Below, in pieces: positions 41,041 through 49,546 of a DNA stretch of 49,834 nt. Source of the DNA: JBATTK01 sp049670505 (lineage in GTDB: Bacteria > Bacteroidota > Bacteroidia > Flavobacteriales > Flavobacteriaceae). The first letter of the stretch is position 1. The number at the start of each line of letters is the position of its first letter. A program made the translations under genes and the position numbers. Where the stretch lies: positions 1 through 49,834 of the forward strand of contig JBATTK010000081.1 in assembly GCA_049670505.1 (NCBI GenBank). The letters run 5' to 3'. A model generated the notes under the pieces. That model did not search any database. It had not been told where the DNA came from and saw only the letters and a program-made list of their open reading frames with translations.

Positions 41041-43449
41041 TTAATCCATTGAATAACAGTCCATCCCAATGGGAGAACCGTCCGGAATTTTTGGCGTTGG
41101 AATCACCTTGAAAAGCTCTGGTTTCTTGGTAAAACCTTGGATTCTTCTTGCCATTTCCCGGTCATTTACCCCGTAATCCCTAGAAAGGACAATTTTGTTA
41201 ATCTCACGTAACTTTTCGTGGGCTATTGCATTTACCTGTGGATGTGCCTTCTGGTCCGAAGCCAGATTCATAAGGTGAAAAAGCACCCTGAAATTTATAT
41301 TTTGCTGTACTTCGTTCAAATACCCATCCTTATGGGTTCTATGTATCGTATTTTTGATGACTTCATCCAATACCTGCTGTAATCCTAACTGATTTTTGTC
41401 CAAACTTTTTTGTAGTATCAATCTTGATGCCCTTTCCGGATGTAAGAGGAGCCCCAAAGTCATATCGGCGGCAGTTTCCGGAGCCGATAAGGCATCGAAC
41501 GAAACCCCCGTCTTACCTTTAAAGGATTCCCTTGTTCTCCCATATCCGAAGGCCCGTGGCGGAAACAAGGATAACTTTTCCTTGGGAATGGCAATAATTT
41601 CGGCATTCAATGTCTTAAGGATACTATTCAAGGCTTTTTGCTGGGTACTTTTAGCTACTATTGATACTGACGACTGTTCATCTCCCTTTACCACATAATT
41701 ATAGTCCAAACCACCAATTACCTTGGCGACACCTTCGGTTTGGTAGCGGTGAAAAAAGTAGAGGGGTGCAAAAACATCCTCTAAAACCGAATACGGTTCC
41801 TTTTTTCGAATATTGTCCACAGAAAAATTCTGAATGGCAAGATGGCGTACCTGCAATACATGCTCCAACTCTTCACTGATACTTTTCCCATTGTCCCACA
41901 AATGGGCCAATATGTGAGCGCTGCCCTGCGGTCTTGCGTCTTGATCCGTAATATAACGCAACCCACTTTTTTGAGCACTATCCAATATGTTGTCCAAAGC
42001 TTCCTTTTCATCCGTTCCGTCCTTAAAATTCGTGTAGGAATAGGCAACCGTCACCTTATCCCATTTGCCGATACCGGTATCATACGCATTTGAAAAATTG
42101 ATTTCCCCATCCTCCACGGAAAATTGGGGATGGGGGTAATCCATAACGGAAGCCCTACCATTGGTACTTGCTGCAAAATTGTGTGCAAAGCCCAATGTAT
42201 GTCCTATTTCATGGGCCGAAAGCTGACGGATCCTGGCCAAAGCCAATTCCAACATGGTATTATAATTATCATCTCGCTCTGCAAAAGGTTTGTTCATCAA
42301 TGCCTGTGCAATCAAAAAGTCCTGACGTATGCGTAGACTTCCCAAACTTACATGGCCCTTAATGATTTCCCCGGTCCTTGGGTCGGTTATACTACTACCA
42401 TAGCTCCAGCCCCTGGTAGAACGGTGGACCCATTGTATTACATTATAGCGCACATCCAAGGGATCGGCATCATCCGGTAATATCTTAAGTTGAAAAGCAT
42501 CTTTATATCCTATATCCTCAAAAGCTTGGTCCCACCATTTTCCACCTTCCAAAAGTGCTGAACGTACCGGTTCCGGTGTTCCGTTGTCCAAATAATAAAT
42601 AATGGGTTCTACGGCCTCACTAGTTGTTGCGGTGGGATCTCTCTTCTCTAAACGATGACGGGTAATAAAACGCTTCAGAATAGGTTCCTGTACGGGAGTG
42701 GCATAATCATAATATGAAAAGGGATAGGATCCGCATCGAGGGTCGAACTCCCTTTTTTCATAACCATCATCCGGCAACTTAATAAAAGAATGATGTTGTG
42801 CAATGGTTACCAAATTTGGATTTGGAGTTACGGAACGAAGGTAGTCACCTTTGGGCTCACCTTTAAAGGTAAGGGCCACATCGAACTCTACATTATTGGG
42901 AAAAGCCTTGGTACGTTCCAAGGCAAACGCACTTTTTGATTTGTCCAGACTATAGGAGCCTTGGTCGGTACGCTTCAACCTGGCCGATACGCCGTGAGCG
43001 TCCTGCATTAGAAAATCGGAAATATCGATAATATATTTTCCGTTAATTTCCTCTTCAATTTTAAAGCCAAAAAGAACGGATTTTGCAAATGCCTGTTCTA
43101 CAGATTTCTTTTCTAAAACATTTTCTGTCAACGCCCTGAATCTTAGGTTGGGCTGTATCAACAGCAACTTGTTTCCCGCTTTCTTAAAATACACCACTTG
43201 TTCATTACCCAATTGGCCCCTATCCAAACCTATATCATTACTTCCTATTCCGCTACTTAAAGCGTATACATATAAAAATTCCTTCTCCAGACTATCTACT
43301 TCCAAATATAGCTTATCGGTTCCTTCGTCATAGTAAAAATCAAAAAGTCCCTGAAACTTCTGAAAATCCTTGCTTTTTTCGGCAAACTGGCCTATCACGG
43401 TCGAAAAAGAAAAAAATAGGAGTATTGTCGCTAGTAAAGTGTGTCTCAT
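41041..43449 (-). CDS. Exported zinc-dependent metalloprotease (DUF5117/DUF5118 type)
   Basis: The ATG at 43449 gives 802 residues with a signal peptide (RHTLLATILLFFSFSTVIGQ); a longer frame from 43488 adds residues in front of it and is less likely. The zinc motif is H413-E-I-G-H417-x5-H423 in HEIGHTLGFAHNF, a metzincin-like pattern with a third His. The N-terminal half (DKLYLEVDSLEKEFLYV and FALERTKAFPNNVEFDVAL) corresponds to the DUF5118/DUF5117 domains. The protein acts in the periplasm or outside; its substrates are unknown. It stands between ltaE and the divergent ATP-grasp operon. Confidence 0.88.
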   Translation of the reverse strand: MRHTLLATILLFFSFSTVIGQFAEKSKDFQKFQGLFDFYYDEGTDKLYLEVDSLEKEFLYVYALSSGIGSNDIGLDRGQLGNEQVVYFKKAGNKLLLIQPNLRFRALTENVLEKKSVEQAFAKSVLFGFKIEEEINGKYIIDISDFLMQDAHGVSARLKRTDQGSYSLDKSKSAFALERTKAFPNNVEFDVALTFKGEPKGDYLRSVTPNPNLVTIAQHHSFIKLPDDGYEKREFDPRCGSYPFSYYDYATPVQEPILKRFITRHRLEKRDPTATTSEAVEPIIYYLDNGTPEPVRSALLEGGKWWDQAFEDIGYKDAFQLKILPDDADPLDVRYNVIQWVHRSTRGWSYGSSITDPRTGEIIKGHVSLGSLRIRQDFLIAQALMNKPFAERDDNYNTMLELALARIRQLSAHEIGHTLGFAHNFAASTNGRASVMDYPHPQFSVEDGEINFSNAYDTGIGKWDKVTVAYSYTNFKDGTDEKEALDNILDSAQKSGLRYITDQDARPQGSAHILAHLWDNGKSISEELEHVLQVRHLAIQNFSVDNIRKKEPYSVLEDVFAPLYFFHRYQTEGVAKVIGGLDYNYVVKGDEQSSVSIVAKSTQQKALNSILKTLNAEIIAIPKEKLSLFPPRAFGYGRTRESFKGKTGVSFDALSAPETAADMTLGLLLHPERASRLILQKSLDKNQLGLQQVLDEVIKNTIHRTHKDGYLNEVQQNINFRVLFHLMNLASDQKAHPQVNAIAHEKLREINKIVLSRDYGVNDREMARRIQGFTKKPELFKVIPTPKIPDGSPIGMDCYSMD

Positions 43450-43550
43450 AGGGTGTCGGATTGAATTTTTAAATGTATATAAAAACAAGCAAACTAGCTA
43501 AAGCTTCTCCCGTATATAGATGAAAAATAAATTTGACATTAAATCGACCC

Positions 43551-43558
43551 TATTTTTG
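43551..43558 (+). promoter_or_regulatory. -7 box TATTTTTG for the ATP-grasp operon
   Basis: TATTTTTG fits TAnnTTTG, with TTTG at 43532-43535 upstream; the spacing of 15 bases is slightly short for this class. The ATG follows about 90 bases downstream. Confidence 0.4.
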
Positions 43559-43646
43559 AGTGATATTTAAATTGGATTTTGATTATTAGGAAATTCCCAT
43601 CGTAAAATCCAATGAAAACCAGTATCTTTTTGCAAAAGAATTAACC

Positions 43647-45110
43647 ATGCCAAACCTGGAAAGTCAAATTTTTTCTTCCTACCAACGAAATCCGGAACTC
43701 TATGATGAAATTTTTGACGAGAATGATAGCGTAAAGGAAATCTATCAAAAATTATTTGACCTTTATGGGGAACATTCTATCACGGATTATGTAAACTTAA
43801 ATACCAAGGCCAAGTCCTCTTTTTTCAATCAGGGCATCACTTTTCAGGTATATGGTGGAAAAGATAGCCATGAGAAAATATTTCCGTTCGATCTTTTTCC
43901 CAGAATAATAGACCCTAATGAATGGCGTATTATAGAGCAAGGGGCCATACAACGCAGCAAGGCCCTTAACTTGTTTCTTTGGGACGTATATCACGACAAG
44001 AAAATTATAAAGCAAGGTATTGTTCCTATGGAACTCATAAGTTCATCGGCCAATTATCTGCACCAAATGATCGGGATCGATCCGCCGGGAGGGATTTACA
44101 ACCATATTTCCGGTACCGATGTCATCAAACATAAGGATGGCAAATACTATGTGCTCGAGGATAATATACGTTGTCCGTCCGGAGTAAGTTATGTCATTTG
44201 CAATCGTACGGCTTTGAAAAGGGCTTTGTTCGGCGTATTCAATCATTACCAGACGCACACGGTTACAGACTATGCGGAAAATCTTCTGGATTTATTGGAA
44301 ACCACAAAACCAAAGGGTGTAGATATACCTACCTGTGTGGTGATTACGCCAGGGATGTATAATTCCGCTTTTTATGAACATTCCTATCTGGCAAAGACTA
44401 TGGGAGTAGAATTGGTGGAAGGTCGCGACCTTTTTGTAGAAAATGATTTTGTCTATATGAAAACCATTCGCGGACCGCAAAAGGTTGATGTAATATACCG
44501 AAGAATAGACGATCTTTTTATTGATCCATTAGAATTTAAGCCGGACTCCTCATTGGGTGTTCCCGGACTTTTTGCCGCTTATAAAAAGGGGAACGTTACT
44601 TTGGCAAACGCTCCGGGAACCGGTGTTGCGGATGACAAAGCAGTGTATACCTATATGCCCCAAATTATTAAATATTATTTGGATGAAGAACCCATTCTAA
44701 ACAATGTACATACCTATCACTGCAGTAGACCGGACGAGCTTACATATGTTTTGGAACATGTTCATGAGCTGGTGGTAAAACCTGTGGACGAGGCCGGTGG
44801 ATATGGAATTTCCATAGGAAATAAACTGAGTAAAAAAGAAATCGAACTTGTTAAAAAACAAATAAAGGAAAGTCCGAGAAAATATGTAGCCCAGCCTATT
44901 ATGTCCCTTTCGGTACATCCCACCTATATAGATGAAAACGAATCCTTTGAGCAGCGCCATGTTGATCTACGCACATTTACGGTTTTGGGCAAGGACAAGG
45001 AATTTGTGTTGAAAGGCGGACTTACCAGAGTGGCCCTACAAAAGGGAAACCTAATTGTTAACTCGTCCCAGGGAGGTGGATCCAAGGACACTTGGGTATT
45101 GAAAAAGTAA
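43647..45110 (+). CDS. Circularly permuted ATP-grasp type 2 protein
   Basis: The 487-residue protein has the family start (DEIFDENDSVKEIYQKL) and FDLFPRIIDPNEWRIIEQG, then the ATP-grasp parts YYVLEDNIRCPSGVSYVI, DVIYRRIDDLFIDPLEF and VVKPVDEAGGYGI, which is the circularly permuted order of DUF404/DUF407. These enzymes form peptide or amide bonds with ATP. The next two genes complete a widespread trio. The product may be a peptide tag or a small oligopeptide; the actual reaction is unknown. Confidence 0.92.
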   Translation: MPNLESQIFSSYQRNPELYDEIFDENDSVKEIYQKLFDLYGEHSITDYVNLNTKAKSSFFNQGITFQVYGGKDSHEKIFPFDLFPRIIDPNEWRIIEQGAIQRSKALNLFLWDVYHDKKIIKQGIVPMELISSSANYLHQMIGIDPPGGIYNHISGTDVIKHKDGKYYVLEDNIRCPSGVSYVICNRTALKRALFGVFNHYQTHTVTDYAENLLDLLETTKPKGVDIPTCVVITPGMYNSAFYEHSYLAKTMGVELVEGRDLFVENDFVYMKTIRGPQKVDVIYRRIDDLFIDPLEFKPDSSLGVPGLFAAYKKGNVTLANAPGTGVADDKAVYTYMPQIIKYYLDEEPILNNVHTYHCSRPDELTYVLEHVHELVVKPVDEAGGYGISIGNKLSKKEIELVKKQIKESPRKYVAQPIMSLSVHPTYIDENESFEQRHVDLRTFTVLGKDKEFVLKGGLTRVALQKGNLIVNSSQGGGSKDTWVLKK

Positions 45111-45197
45111 ATCTCCATTTGTAAAATTTCAATGCACCTAAATTTTGCACCAAAACATGTACTATCAACTGACTATAAAAACCAATAAAACAAACAT

Positions 45198-46145
45198 ATG
45201 CTTGCAAGAGTAGCCAACAACTTATTTTGGATGGGGCGATATATTGAACGCTCCGAACATATTGCCCGTTATCTCAATGTAAATTATTTTTCATCCTTGG
45301 ACGCACCCAACGAACTCTCCCAATCCAGACAGTTCGTTCTTCAATCCATGTTGTTCATGGTAGGTGATGCCGTTAAGTCCGAATCCGAATTGTTGAATGA
45401 ACAGGAGGTCTTGTACAAAATTGGGCTTGATCCCAACTTTTCGTTTTCTATCATCAACAATGTAAAACATGCGCGGGAAAATGCAAATAGTGCAAGAGAC
45501 CTCATTTCTACCGAACTTTATGAATCCATTAATAAGTTCTATCATTTTGTGTTGAAATACCCCTCTGAAGTATTCGTAAAAAATGGGTTGCACGATTTTA
45601 CGGTAAACGTAGCGGAGATGACCGCTATTTTAAGGGGGAAAATTAGGGGTACCTTATTGCATGACAGTATTTATGCCATTATAATGATGGGCGTAAATAT
45701 TGAACGTGCCACACAGATCATACGTGTTATAAATGCCAAATATGTTGATGCCCTAAAAGCTCAGGGAAGTTATGGGGACAAGTTTAAGAACAGTTTTGAA
45801 TGGACCACACTGTTAAAGTGTGCAGAGTCCTACGATATGATGCGCCGTTTTTACAAAAAGACCCCCACAAGTATCTCAACTTTGGAATTTTTAATACTGA
45901 ATCCCAATTGTCCAAGATCTATCATGAACAGTTTAAACCAAGTATACGATCACATCAAAGTATTGGACCCCAGCAAAAGATATAACAAAAATTCCACCGC
46001 TTTTTTGGTGGGTAAGGTGCGGGCGGAATATCAATATAAATATATAGAGGAGATCGAAGAGGACATTCAGGCCTTTATTGAGAATATTTTGAACAGTCTG
46101 TCCCAAATCGGCCAAAAGATGGAAAAGGAATTTTTTAATTATTAG
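45198..46145 (+). CDS. Alpha-E domain protein (DUF403)
   Basis: The 315-residue, almost wholly helical protein begins MLARVANNLFWMGRYIERSE, the alpha-E signature, and continues with HIARYLNVNYF. It nearly always follows the circularly permuted ATP-grasp gene, as here (87-base gap), and may bind the product or act as an adaptor. Repeated helix pairs run through the whole length; no enzyme motif is seen. The transglutaminase gene starts 14 bases after its stop. Confidence 0.93.
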   Translation: MLARVANNLFWMGRYIERSEHIARYLNVNYFSSLDAPNELSQSRQFVLQSMLFMVGDAVKSESELLNEQEVLYKIGLDPNFSFSIINNVKHARENANSARDLISTELYESINKFYHFVLKYPSEVFVKNGLHDFTVNVAEMTAILRGKIRGTLLHDSIYAIIMMGVNIERATQIIRVINAKYVDALKAQGSYGDKFKNSFEWTTLLKCAESYDMMRRFYKKTPTSISTLEFLILNPNCPRSIMNSLNQVYDHIKVLDPSKRYNKNSTAFLVGKVRAEYQYKYIEEIEEDIQAFIENILNSLSQIGQKMEKEFFNY

Positions 46146-46159
46146 TACCTTCGCATAAT

Positions 46160-47017
46160 ATGTCCTTGGAATATTCTATTACCTACAAAGCGGAAAATAA
46201 CTATGAAAATGAGGTACATGAGGCCCATTGGCAATTTTTGATTATCCCCGAGCCCAATGCCACGCAAGAATTTATTACGATAGATTTTGAAAACTCCATG
46301 CATGTACCCAACGAGTTTTCTGTAAATGGCTATGGTTTTCAGACCATTCGTGTACATCCTAAACAACGGTTCAACCACATTTCGTTCGAAGCACATTTCA
46401 AATTGTTAAAAAAAGAGGTGAATCCTTTTGATTTTGATATCGATTCGGATATCGATCAAAGCTATAAACAATTGGAAAAACTTGATTTTAAGGTGGATTT
46501 TGAACCCTTTTTAAGGCACACCCGTTTTACGACGCTACCTGAAAAGAACAAAAATATTTTTGTGTTCGATAAGCATAAATCAATTTTCAATAATCTTATG
46601 GACCTGAATCAGTGGACCTATGAACATATTCATTTTAAGACGGGTGTTACCGATGTCCATACAACCTTGGATGAAGTTATAGTGAAAAGAAAGGGGGTTT
46701 GCCAGGATTTCAGCCATCTGTTCAGTGCTTTGGCGAGGCAGAACGAAGTGCCTGCCAGATATGTTTCCGGTTATCTGCATCAAGGTAACGGATATTTCGG
46801 CGATTCGCAGATGCATGCTTGGGTGGAAGCCTATGTGCCATTTATCGGCTGGATTGGTTTTGATGCCACAAACAATCTCTTGGCCAATACCAACCATATA
46901 AAAGTGGCCCATGGCAAAGATTATAATGACTGTTCTCCCCTAAGGGGCGTGGTACGTTCCCAAGGTGCCAATGAGACTAGGCATTCCGTTCAAGTTTCGG
47001 GGCAAGAGCAACAATAA
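46160..47017 (+). CDS. Transglutaminase-like protein
   Basis: The 285-residue protein has the bacterial transglutaminase N-terminal beta domain (residues about 1-80), then the papain-like core with Cys181 in KGVCQDFSHL, His219 in MHAWVEAY and Asp235 in GFDATNN, the complete triad. No signal peptide is present. In this operon it probably acts as a peptidase or acyl transferase on the product of the ATP-grasp enzyme. The spacing of 14 bases to the alpha-E gene supports one transcript. Confidence 0.93.
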   Translation: MSLEYSITYKAENNYENEVHEAHWQFLIIPEPNATQEFITIDFENSMHVPNEFSVNGYGFQTIRVHPKQRFNHISFEAHFKLLKKEVNPFDFDIDSDIDQSYKQLEKLDFKVDFEPFLRHTRFTTLPEKNKNIFVFDKHKSIFNNLMDLNQWTYEHIHFKTGVTDVHTTLDEVIVKRKGVCQDFSHLFSALARQNEVPARYVSGYLHQGNGYFGDSQMHAWVEAYVPFIGWIGFDATNNLLANTNHIKVAHGKDYNDCSPLRGVVRSQGANETRHSVQVSGQEQQ

Positions 47018-47081
47018 ACTTCACTTAAATTTTCGAAAATGCTAGAAAAGAATAGTATTTTTGATTCAAAATTATCATCGT

Positions 47082-48180
47082 ATGATTACTACCGATCTAT
47101 ATATGGATCTTTTAGAACGCCTTGGCGCGTTGAGGAGGTATCTTTGACATTGATGCCAAACTCATAGAGATAGAAAACGAAGAAGAAAAAACTTTGGCAC
47201 CAAGTTTTTGGGATAATCCCCAAGAGGCCCAGGTGCAGATGAAGTTTATTCAATCCAAAAAAAAATGGGTAGACGATTACAATGTAGCTTCTTCATTAGT
47301 TGGGGATTTGGAGGTGCTGTTGGAATTCCAAAAAGAAGGGGATGTAAACGAGGAGGAAGTTACCAAGCACTATGAGAAAACCCTTTTGGTCATTGAAAAT
47401 CTAGAATTTAAGAACATGCTTTCGGAGGAAGGCGACGATCTTACCGCAATTCTACAGATTACCGCAGGGGCAGGAGGTACCGAAAGCTGCGATTGGGCCG
47501 CAATGCTCATGCGCATGTATATGATGTGGAGCGAAAAAAACGGTTATACCGTTAAGGAGCTAAATTATCAAGAAGGCGATGTGGCCGGTATAAAGACCGT
47601 TACCTTGGAGATTGATGGTGAATTCTCCTTTGGCTGGCTTAAAGGTGAAAACGGAGTACATAGATTGGTGCGTATCTCTCCCTTTGACAGTAATGCCAAA
47701 CGTCATACTTCTTTTGCATCCGTGTACGTGTATCCACTGGTAGACGATAGTATTGAGATAGATATAAATCCCTCGGATATTGAGATTACTACCGCCAGGT
47801 CTAGCGGTGCCGGAGGTCAAAACGTGAATAAGGTAGAGACCAAAGTGCAATTGGTACATAAGCCTACCGGAATACAAATCTCCTGTTCCGATTCCAGATC
47901 TCAACATGATAATAGGGCCACCGCTTTAAAAATGTTGAAGTCGCAGTTGTATGAAATAGAATTGCGTAAAAAACAAGAGGCACGGCAGGAAATTGAATCG
48001 TCGAAGATGAAAATAGAGTGGGGTTCACAGATACGTAATTACGTGATGCATCCGTATAAATTGGTGAAAGATGTCCGAACGGGCGAGGAAACCGGAAATA
48101 TAGATGCTGTACTGGATGGACATATCGATCCGTTCTTAAAAGCTTTCCTGATGATGATGGGACAGAAAGAGAGTGGTTAA
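47082..48180 (+). CDS. prfB: Peptide chain release factor 2, with programmed +1 frameshift
   Basis: ATG 47082 opens 21 codons ending in CTT-TGA-C; a +1 shift at 47145 continues in the downstream frame from GAC 47146 to the stop at 48178-48180, giving 365 residues, the same as E. coli RF2. The coding sequence is thus join(47082..47144, 47146..48180). The stop-codon anticodon loop SPF in RISPFDSNAK and the catalytic GGQ in GAGGQNVNKVETK are intact. RF2 recognises UGA and UAA, so low RF2 favours the shift and restores its own level. The stop codon merges into the TTGGTTA heptamer array. Confidence 0.97.
47133..47148 (+). promoter_or_regulatory. prfB programmed frameshift site
   Basis: AGGAGG at 47133-47138 acts as an internal Shine-Dalgarno stimulator, followed by TAT and the slippery CTT-TGA-C (47142-47148). 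Both parts match the conserved bacterial prfB signal. Confidence 0.95.
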
Positions 48181-48222
48181 TTGGTTATTGGTTATTGGTT
48201 ATTGGTTATTGGTTATTGGTTA
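48181..48222. repeat. Six perfect TTGGTTA tandem repeats
   Basis: Six identical copies of TTGGTTA run from 48181 to 48222, beginning right at the prfB stop codon. Identical copies imply recent expansion or continuing slippage. Its register does not match the following array D, from which it is separated by 25 bases. Confidence 0.95.
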
Positions 48223-48247
48223 GTTAAAAATACTCTTTTTTCAAATA

Positions 48248-48586
48248 GACAAGGAAAAAGGACGAAAGACCGAAATCAGGAATGAGAAATGGGAAGTGAG
48301 AAGTGAGAAGTGAGAAAAGGAAAAAGGACGAAACCTTGAACTTCGACCATGCACCGGAAACCAAAAAAGAAAGTCGGCAGTGGCGGTAGGCAGTAACAGT
48401 AGGAAATAGGGAATAGGAAATAGGGAATAGGCAAGGCCAAATTCATAACTCTGAACTCATAACTCATAACTGGAAACTGGATACTGGAAACTATATTTCC
48501 AAAGACCAAAACCTTGAACTTTGAACACTGAATACTGAATACTGAATACTGAATACTGAATACTGAATACTGAATACTGAATACTA
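48248..48586. repeat. Large heptamer array D, 48 units in register, ending in perfect AATACTG repeats
   Basis: From 48248 the sequence splits into 48 successive heptamers. The first 40 drift through forms like ACGAAAG, TGAGAAG, GGGAATA, CATAACT and GGAAACT. The end has seven perfect AATACTG copies at 48531-48579 and an eighth with one change. Compared with array C it has two extra heptamers after the shared AGGCAAGGCC block. With the TTGGTTA array it fills the 425-bp gap between prfB and the arsC-like gene. No ORF or promoter box was identified inside. Confidence 0.92.
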
Positions 48587-48605
48587 GAATTTATAGAACT
48601 AAAAC

Positions 48606-48950
48606 ATGATTAAAATATATCATAATCCGAGATGTAGAAAATCCAGGGAGGGATTGGCCTTCTTGGAAAATTCCGGAATGGAATTTGAGGTGGTTAAATA
48701 TTTAGAAAACACCCCTACCAAAGAGGAACTGAGGGAAGTGTTACATTGTTTGTCCCTAAGTCCAGAAAATTTGGTACGAAAGGATGAAAAAATCTGGAAA
48801 GAGAATTTTAAAGGGAAGATACTCTCCGATGATGCTATTATAGACGCCATGATAAAATATCCTAATCTTATAGAGCGTCCCATTGTAATTAATGGAAATA
48901 AGGCCGTTATAGGTAGGCCTACTGAAAACATAAGCGCCGTACTGCACTAA
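48606..48950 (+). CDS. ArsC-family (glutaredoxin-dependent arsenate reductase-like) protein
   Basis: The 114-residue protein has the thioredoxin-like ArsC/Spx fold with HNPRCRKSR, giving Cys10 as the catalytic cysteine (the HNPxCxxSR form of arsenate reductases), and ends with LIERPIVINGNKAVIGRP, a family signature. It may reduce arsenate or be a general thiol-disulfide protein, since no other ars genes are adjacent. Its ATG lies about 20 bases after array D, so the repeats occupy its promoter region. Confidence 0.85.
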   Translation: MIKIYHNPRCRKSREGLAFLENSGMEFEVVKYLENTPTKEELREVLHCLSLSPENLVRKDEKIWKENFKGKILSDDAIIDAMIKYPNLIERPIVINGNKAVIGRPTENISAVLH

Positions 48951-49055
48951 TATTCAATATGCTATAGTAATGAAAATCGGATTTGGTATGGTTTTTTAGA
49001 TTGGTTAAGGCAAAACGCTATTAACAAACATTTAACGAAACCGGGATAAACCATC

Positions 49056-49071
49056 GACTATTTTTATAGTC
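49056..49071. promoter_or_regulatory. Palindrome upstream of the Lys-rich exported protein gene
   Basis: GACTAT-TTTT-ATAGTC is a perfect inverted repeat 18 bases before the ATG at 49090. It could form a leader hairpin or be an operator. Confidence 0.4.
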
Positions 49072-49089
49072 CAATTAATATGGAACAAT

Positions 49090-49545
49090 ATGAAAACGAA
49101 CGTAAAATATGCAGCTGTTTTAGCATTGGTGATTTTTGGCAGTTCCATGCTAAACGCACAATTTAGAAATGGCAATAGATTTGGAAGACAGCAAAACACA
49201 ATTCCACAAACGCAACAGGCGCCGGAAAAACCCGATCCATTAACCGCGGAAGAAATTGTGGAATTGGAAATGCCCAAGATTACGGAGCATTTGGAATTGA
49301 ACGAGTTTGAACAGGCCGTAGTTAGCAGTATACTTACAAAATCCGTAAAAGAACGTATACAACTGCAAATTTTGGGACTGGAACCTGAAAAAATGCGCGA
49401 GGCATATGAAAAAACTCAAAAAAGACAGGATGAGGAATTGAAAGCCGGATTACCTGAAGATAAATATATTGCATTCAAGGAATTTCAGGAAAACCGTTTC
49501 AAAACAAAAAAGAAGAAGAAGAAAAAGAAGAAATCCAAAGATTAA
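49090..49545 (+). CDS. Small exported protein with poly-Lys C-terminus
   Basis: The 151-residue protein has a signal peptide (TNVKYAAVLALVIFGSSMLNA) and then a Gln/Asn-rich linker. A helical domain (about 50-125) follows with LTAEEIVELEMPKITEHLEL and RIQLQILGLEPEKMREAYEK, reminiscent of periplasmic LTxxQ/Spy-like helices. The last 15 residues are nearly all Lys. The tail is encoded by an A/G tract prone to slippage. It lies one base before the TonB-dependent receptor gene, so the two are probably co-translated. Function unknown; a link to the receptor or to envelope stress is inference. Confidence 0.7.
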   Translation: MKTNVKYAAVLALVIFGSSMLNAQFRNGNRFGRQQNTIPQTQQAPEKPDPLTAEEIVELEMPKITEHLELNEFEQAVVSSILTKSVKERIQLQILGLEPEKMREAYEKTQKRQDEELKAGLPEDKYIAFKEFQENRFKTKKKKKKKKKSKD

Positions 49546-49546
49546 T

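Noticed and set aside
47194..48180. prfB as a truncated gene starting at 47194
   Set aside because: The upstream 21 codons with CTT-TGA-C and AGGAGG form the known frameshift signal, so the full protein starts at 47082.
48531..48586. AATACTG tandem run as a CRISPR-like array
   Set aside because: The units are 7 bases and directly adjacent with no spacers, and no cas genes are present.
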